23,023 bases of DNA from Chloroflexota bacterium (GTDB lineage: Bacteria > Chloroflexota > Anaerolineae > Anaerolineales > Villigracilaceae): assembly GCA_026389975.1 (NCBI GenBank), contig JAPLGV010000520.1, positions 1-23,023 of the forward strand, read 5' to 3'. The notes beneath the pieces were generated by a model that ran no database searches, had not been told where the DNA came from, and saw nothing but the letters and a program-made list of their open reading frames with translations. Shown in pieces: positions 20,675 through 23,023 of this stretch (positions are counted from its first letter, which is position 1; each line of letters opens with the position of its first letter). The translations under genes and the position numbers were made by a program.

Positions 20675-20720
20675 ATTATAGAAATTTTAAGCAAAACGTC
20701 TGTCACGTTTTGGCCGTGAC
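20675..20720 (-). promoter_or_regulatory. kbl -10 box and overlapping palindromes
   Basis: The minus strand carries TATAAT (20680-20675) 29 bases before the kbl start. Just upstream are two overlapping inverted repeats: CAAAACGT (20692-20699) with ACGTTTTG (20705-20712), and GTCACG (20702-20707) with CGTGAC (20715-20720). They cover the -35 region and follow the preceding gene's stop, so they could be an operator, a mutually exclusive RNA switch, or its terminator. Confidence 0.5.
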
Positions 20721-20731
20721 AACCGCCATTT

Positions 20732-21793
20732 TTACACTTTGAAAGCGCCGTTCTCGAGCACGATTTTTTCGTCGAACCAGACGGTGGGCTTGAGAATGAC
20801 AAAATCCTGATGCAGATTGGATTTATTCTTCCCCCCAAAGCGATCATTCATGCCAACTGCAATGTGAACGCTGCCACCGATCTTTTCGTCCAGGGAAATA
20901 TTGCCGACCGGTTCCACCACGCCCGGGTTGACGCCGATACCCAGTTCGGCGATCACATCCTTGTCTCCGTTGGAGGCGGCCATGACTTCCTGCCAGGCCC
21001 GGGTATCGCCAGGGTCAGGAGCGCTGGCATCTACCACCCGTCCAGCTGAAAATATAAGCCGGAAATATTCCACCATCCTCCCCCGAAAGAATGCCTTGTT
21101 GATGACTACCAGCCCCTCGGCGGACTCCTCGAGGGGTGCAACGTACACCTCGCCATACGGAATGCTATCGGTATCCACCAGGACGGGACGCTGATCCACC
21201 CGTAAACGCAAATCGGTCCCTGCGGGGGAGGTAATGCGGACGTTCCGCGTCCTTTGAAGCCGTTCTTGGATATTCTCCTGCTGGCGATCCAGGAGAGCGC
21301 AATCGGTGTTGACAGCCTGCCAGAACCTACGGCGCAATTCCTCCAAAGGCAGCTGATACGCCGAGGCCAGCGCGGCCGTTGGGTTAAACACCATCAGACG
21401 CCGGACCCCTTTGCGGGCCGCTGTTTCGATCAGCGCCAGCCATTCGGCTCCCATCGCCCGCCGGCGCGGCAAGGGGACATCCGGGATCGTCGGGGGGTGG
21501 TCGCGGACTTCGATGATCGCATCCATATCGTCCAACCAGCGCACTTCGTGTTCTGGGATCAGTGACAAGTAAGGTTCGGGCACTTCCAGCCCAATCCTGT
21601 GCAGCAAAGGCTCACTGGTGAGCCGCAGCGTCCAGAACGCGCCGCGGGCGCGGATGCGGAACGCCAGCGCCTCGATCAGGTCCAGCGAATAGACATTGGC
21701 CCAGATCCAGATGACCTGTCCCGCCGCTACCCCCAGCTTCTCGACCGTTTTATTGGCCAGAACTTCCACATCGAACTCGATGCTATTCTTCAT
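20732..21793 (-). CDS. M29 aminopeptidase-like metalloprotein (short form)
   Basis: A 353-residue cytoplasmic protein of the M29 (AmpS/AmpT) superfamily. The C-terminal metal region is clear: AELGIGVNP (E283), LDEKIGGSVHIAVG (E303, H310), GGKNKS, and NLHQDFV (H328, D330). True M29 peptidases, as I recall them, carry a catalytic Tyr seven residues after the HIALG His and a longer segment before HxD. Here that position is Asp317 and the segment is short, closer to the NicX-like branch. Peptidase activity is therefore doubtful. The start at 21793 overlaps the previous gene's stop by 11 bases and has GGAGG just upstream, so it is coupled to the helicase-associated gene. Confidence 0.75.
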   Translation of the reverse strand: MKNSIEFDVEVLANKTVEKLGVAAGQVIWIWANVYSLDLIEALAFRIRARGAFWTLRLTSEPLLHRIGLEVPEPYLSLIPEHEVRWLDDMDAIIEVRDHPPTIPDVPLPRRRAMGAEWLALIETAARKGVRRLMVFNPTAALASAYQLPLEELRRRFWQAVNTDCALLDRQQENIQERLQRTRNVRITSPAGTDLRLRVDQRPVLVDTDSIPYGEVYVAPLEESAEGLVVINKAFFRGRMVEYFRLIFSAGRVVDASAPDPGDTRAWQEVMAASNGDKDVIAELGIGVNPGVVEPVGNISLDEKIGGSVHIAVGMNDRFGGKNKSNLHQDFVILKPTVWFDEKIVLENGAFKV

Positions 21794-23023
21794 GCACTTC
21801 CTCCGCCAACAATCCCAACTCTGCCAACGCAGCCAGCACTTTGGACTGCGCCCCCGGTTTGACAACGACCGTGACCGGGCCAAGCGTCTCGCCCAGGAAA
21901 CGTCCCGCCTTCGATTTATGCAATTCTTCCAGGACCTCGGGCCGGCTGACCCTTAAAACGGTCTGGACCTCAACCCGCGCCTCCGTCCCGTTAAGCTCCC
22001 AGCGTTTGAGCGCCCTGACAAAGGTGGGCGGGATTTCCGCGGCGGCGTTCTTCGCCAGCAGGCTGAGCAGTTGATTGACTTTCAGTCCCTGCTCCCCGGC
22101 TTTTTTCAAAGAACCGGTTGTAACGCGGTAACGGTACTCGTCCGGCTTTTCTTCATCCCATTCGCAGAAGCGGGCAATCTGGTATCTGGCTGCGCGCGGC
22201 AATAATCTCGGGATGACGATTTTTCCCTGGGAGGAAACATGAAGTCTGGCAGTCTCGGCATTCGTTATTCGAGATTTGTTATTCGCGGAGCGGAAGGCGC
22301 TGACAATTTCGTTGCCGGCTGGAGTTGCCAGTTCCACCTGCCCCAACCAGTTGAGAGGACCGGTGATCAGATAGCGGATGAGCGCGCCGTCTACTTCATC
22401 CCAGACACCAAAGCCGCGCAAGTACACACCATCTACGACGCGCTTGATGAACCAGGAATCGTAATCCCCGGCCGGGCGCTGGAAATCGGGATATTTCTCT
22501 TTGATGGCGCGGATAAATGCCGGGAGGCTCCACCAGTTGTTTTCAGGGACCGCCTCCAGCAGGGTGAGCAGGAATTCGCGCGTAACCAGCGGCTGGTTGC
22601 TCCATTCGCCTTCACAAACAAGGCTGGGAACCTGGCGCAGTTCGTTGAAGGTCTCGCTCTCCAGCCAGGCATTGACCAGTTTATCCAGCGCGTCCTTGCG
22701 CGGGGCTTCCAGGAAAAGGCGCACCAGCTCGATTTGCGGGACCCGACCCCCTGCCCATCCCCCGCGAGGAGATGGGCGACTAATTTTCGCCGCTGACAGG
22801 AATTCCGTCACTACGCACGCCGGGATGCGCGTCTCCGGGGGCGGGAGTCCCATCCGCAGGGCAGCGAGGAGGGTGGTGGCGTCGTCGAGGAGGCGATCGG
22901 AGGCCGGGAGCGGATGTTCGCGTTCCTTCGGCGAGGCCAGACGGCCAAGAGGCTCATCCCCCTGTTTAACCACGAAGGGCACAAAAGATACTAAGGCCTT
23001 ATCTTTTTCCCCTTTGTGCTCGC
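21783..23023 (-). CDS. Helicase-associated (XPB/Ssl2-like N-terminal) domain protein, open at window edge
   Basis: The C-terminal half resembles the Helicase_C_3 domain: IVIPRLLPRAARYQIARF, YRYRVTTGSLKKAGEQGL, LLAKNAAAEIPPTFVRAL, then a strand-rich end. The middle contains SLPAFIRAIKEKYPDFQRP and RYLITGPLNWLGQVELA, a winged-helix-like part. A GTG at 22982 could start a 399-residue protein, but it has no ribosome site, lies inside a dispersed repeat, and the frame stays open to the window edge (ALVSFVPFVVKQ). Homologues I recall have an extra N-terminal region before DDATTLLAAL, so the gene is probably partial here. Two other repeat-like stretches are in frame (22262-22285, 22753-22777). Role unknown; it overlaps the M29-like gene and forms an operon with it. 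Confidence 0.75.
   Translation of the reverse strand, partial: EHKGEKDKALVSFVPFVVKQGDEPLGRLASPKEREHPLPASDRLLDDATTLLAALRMGLPPPETRIPACVVTEFLSAAKISRPSPRGGWAGGRVPQIELVRLFLEAPRKDALDKLVNAWLESETFNELRQVPSLVCEGEWSNQPLVTREFLLTLLEAVPENNWWSLPAFIRAIKEKYPDFQRPAGDYDSWFIKRVVDGVYLRGFGVWDEVDGALIRYLITGPLNWLGQVELATPAGNEIVSAFRSANNKSRITNAETARLHVSSQGKIVIPRLLPRAARYQIARFCEWDEEKPDEYRYRVTTGSLKKAGEQGLKVNQLLSLLAKNAAAEIPPTFVRALKRWELNGTEARVEVQTVLRVSRPEVLEELHKSKAGRFLGETLGPVTVVVKPGAQSKVLAALAELGLLAEEVHEE
22262..22285. repeat. GTTATTCG repeat within a coding sequence
   Basis: GTTATTCG occurs at 22264-22271 and 22278-22285, 14 bases apart. In the minus-strand gene it encodes NNKSRITNAE, a polar linker just before the Helicase_C_3 domain. 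The AT-rich composition contrasts with the surrounding GC-rich gene. Confidence 0.5.
22753..22777. repeat. GCCCATC/GATGGGC hairpin within a coding sequence
   Basis: GCCCATC (22753-22759) and GATGGGC (22771-22777) form a 7-bp inverted repeat with an 11-base loop. In frame on the minus strand it encodes RPSPRGGWAGGRVP, a low-complexity stretch that looks inserted between KIS and QIELVRLF. Confidence 0.45.
22971..23020. repeat. Dispersed CACGAAG repeat, copy 3
   Basis: CACGAAGGGCACAAAAGATA runs into AAGGCCTT and then ATCTTTTTCCCCTTTGTG, a long imperfect palindrome of the same motif as copies 1 and 2. Here it lies in frame with the helicase-associated gene. Confidence 0.6.

Noticed and set aside
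1..23023. CRISPR array, prophage or insertion sequence
   Set aside because: No regularly spaced repeats with unique spacers, no cas, integrase or transposase motifs, and no terminal repeats around a transposase-sized frame were seen.

Overview
The window is a GC-rich bacterial chromosome segment. Protein family content (ACT-fused malic enzyme, a PIN/TRAM protein next to cysS, a LuxR-HTH protein with an NBR1-type Ig domain, DUF433/DUF5615 toxin-antitoxin genes, a helicase-associated 'Helicase_C_3' protein), consensus -35/-10 promoters, leaderless starts, and interspersed repeats built on CACGAAG and GTTATTCG all suggest a Chloroflexota bacterium, probably Anaerolineae. That assignment is inference; there is no rRNA gene here. 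No tRNA, CRISPR array or transposase was found.

Layout. 1-2172 (+): DEAD-box RNA helicase and a Nudix hydrolase. 2260-3729 (-): lipoprotein with a Cys-rich motif and an EF-hand-like loop. 4032-5258 (+): PLP aminotransferase behind a promoter, short leader and intrinsic terminator that look like an attenuator. 5315-7909 (-): ACT-domain malic enzyme and MoaA. 8044-10652 (+): membrane PIN/TRAM protein and cysteinyl-tRNA synthetase, the MoaA and PIN/TRAM genes being driven by back-to-back promoters.

10690-15060 is the accessory and decaying part. A DUF433 antitoxin/DUF5615 toxin pair lies between two similar histidine-kinase 3' ends, each with its terminator. The right-hand stub is fused out of frame to the first 30 codons of a small membrane protein whose promoter still looks intact, so this is the scar of a two-component operon. 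Next come a SAM methyltransferase and a membrane LuxR/NBR1-Ig protein broken by a 49-bp tandem duplication. A second two-gene module (70-aa helical protein plus AbiEii/MNT-like nucleotidyltransferase) then sits between a decayed copy of the rlmB 5' end and intact rlmB. Both small modules appear to begin with leaderless transcripts and both are bracketed by duplicated ends of a neighbouring gene.

15074-18714 (+): RlmB 23S rRNA methyltransferase, GH1 beta-glycosidase, nitroreductase and an APH(6)-type phosphotransferase. 18751-23023 (-): MgtC-family protein, glycine C-acetyltransferase (Kbl), an M29-aminopeptidase-like protein and a helicase-associated-domain protein that runs to the window edge and carries several repeat-like stretches in frame. 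Most gene ends have clear intrinsic terminators, often bidirectional between convergent genes. The strongest candidates for something undescribed are the 70-aa protein/nucleotidyltransferase pair, the shared gene-end duplication around both modules, and the membrane-tethered LuxR/NBR1-Ig regulator.
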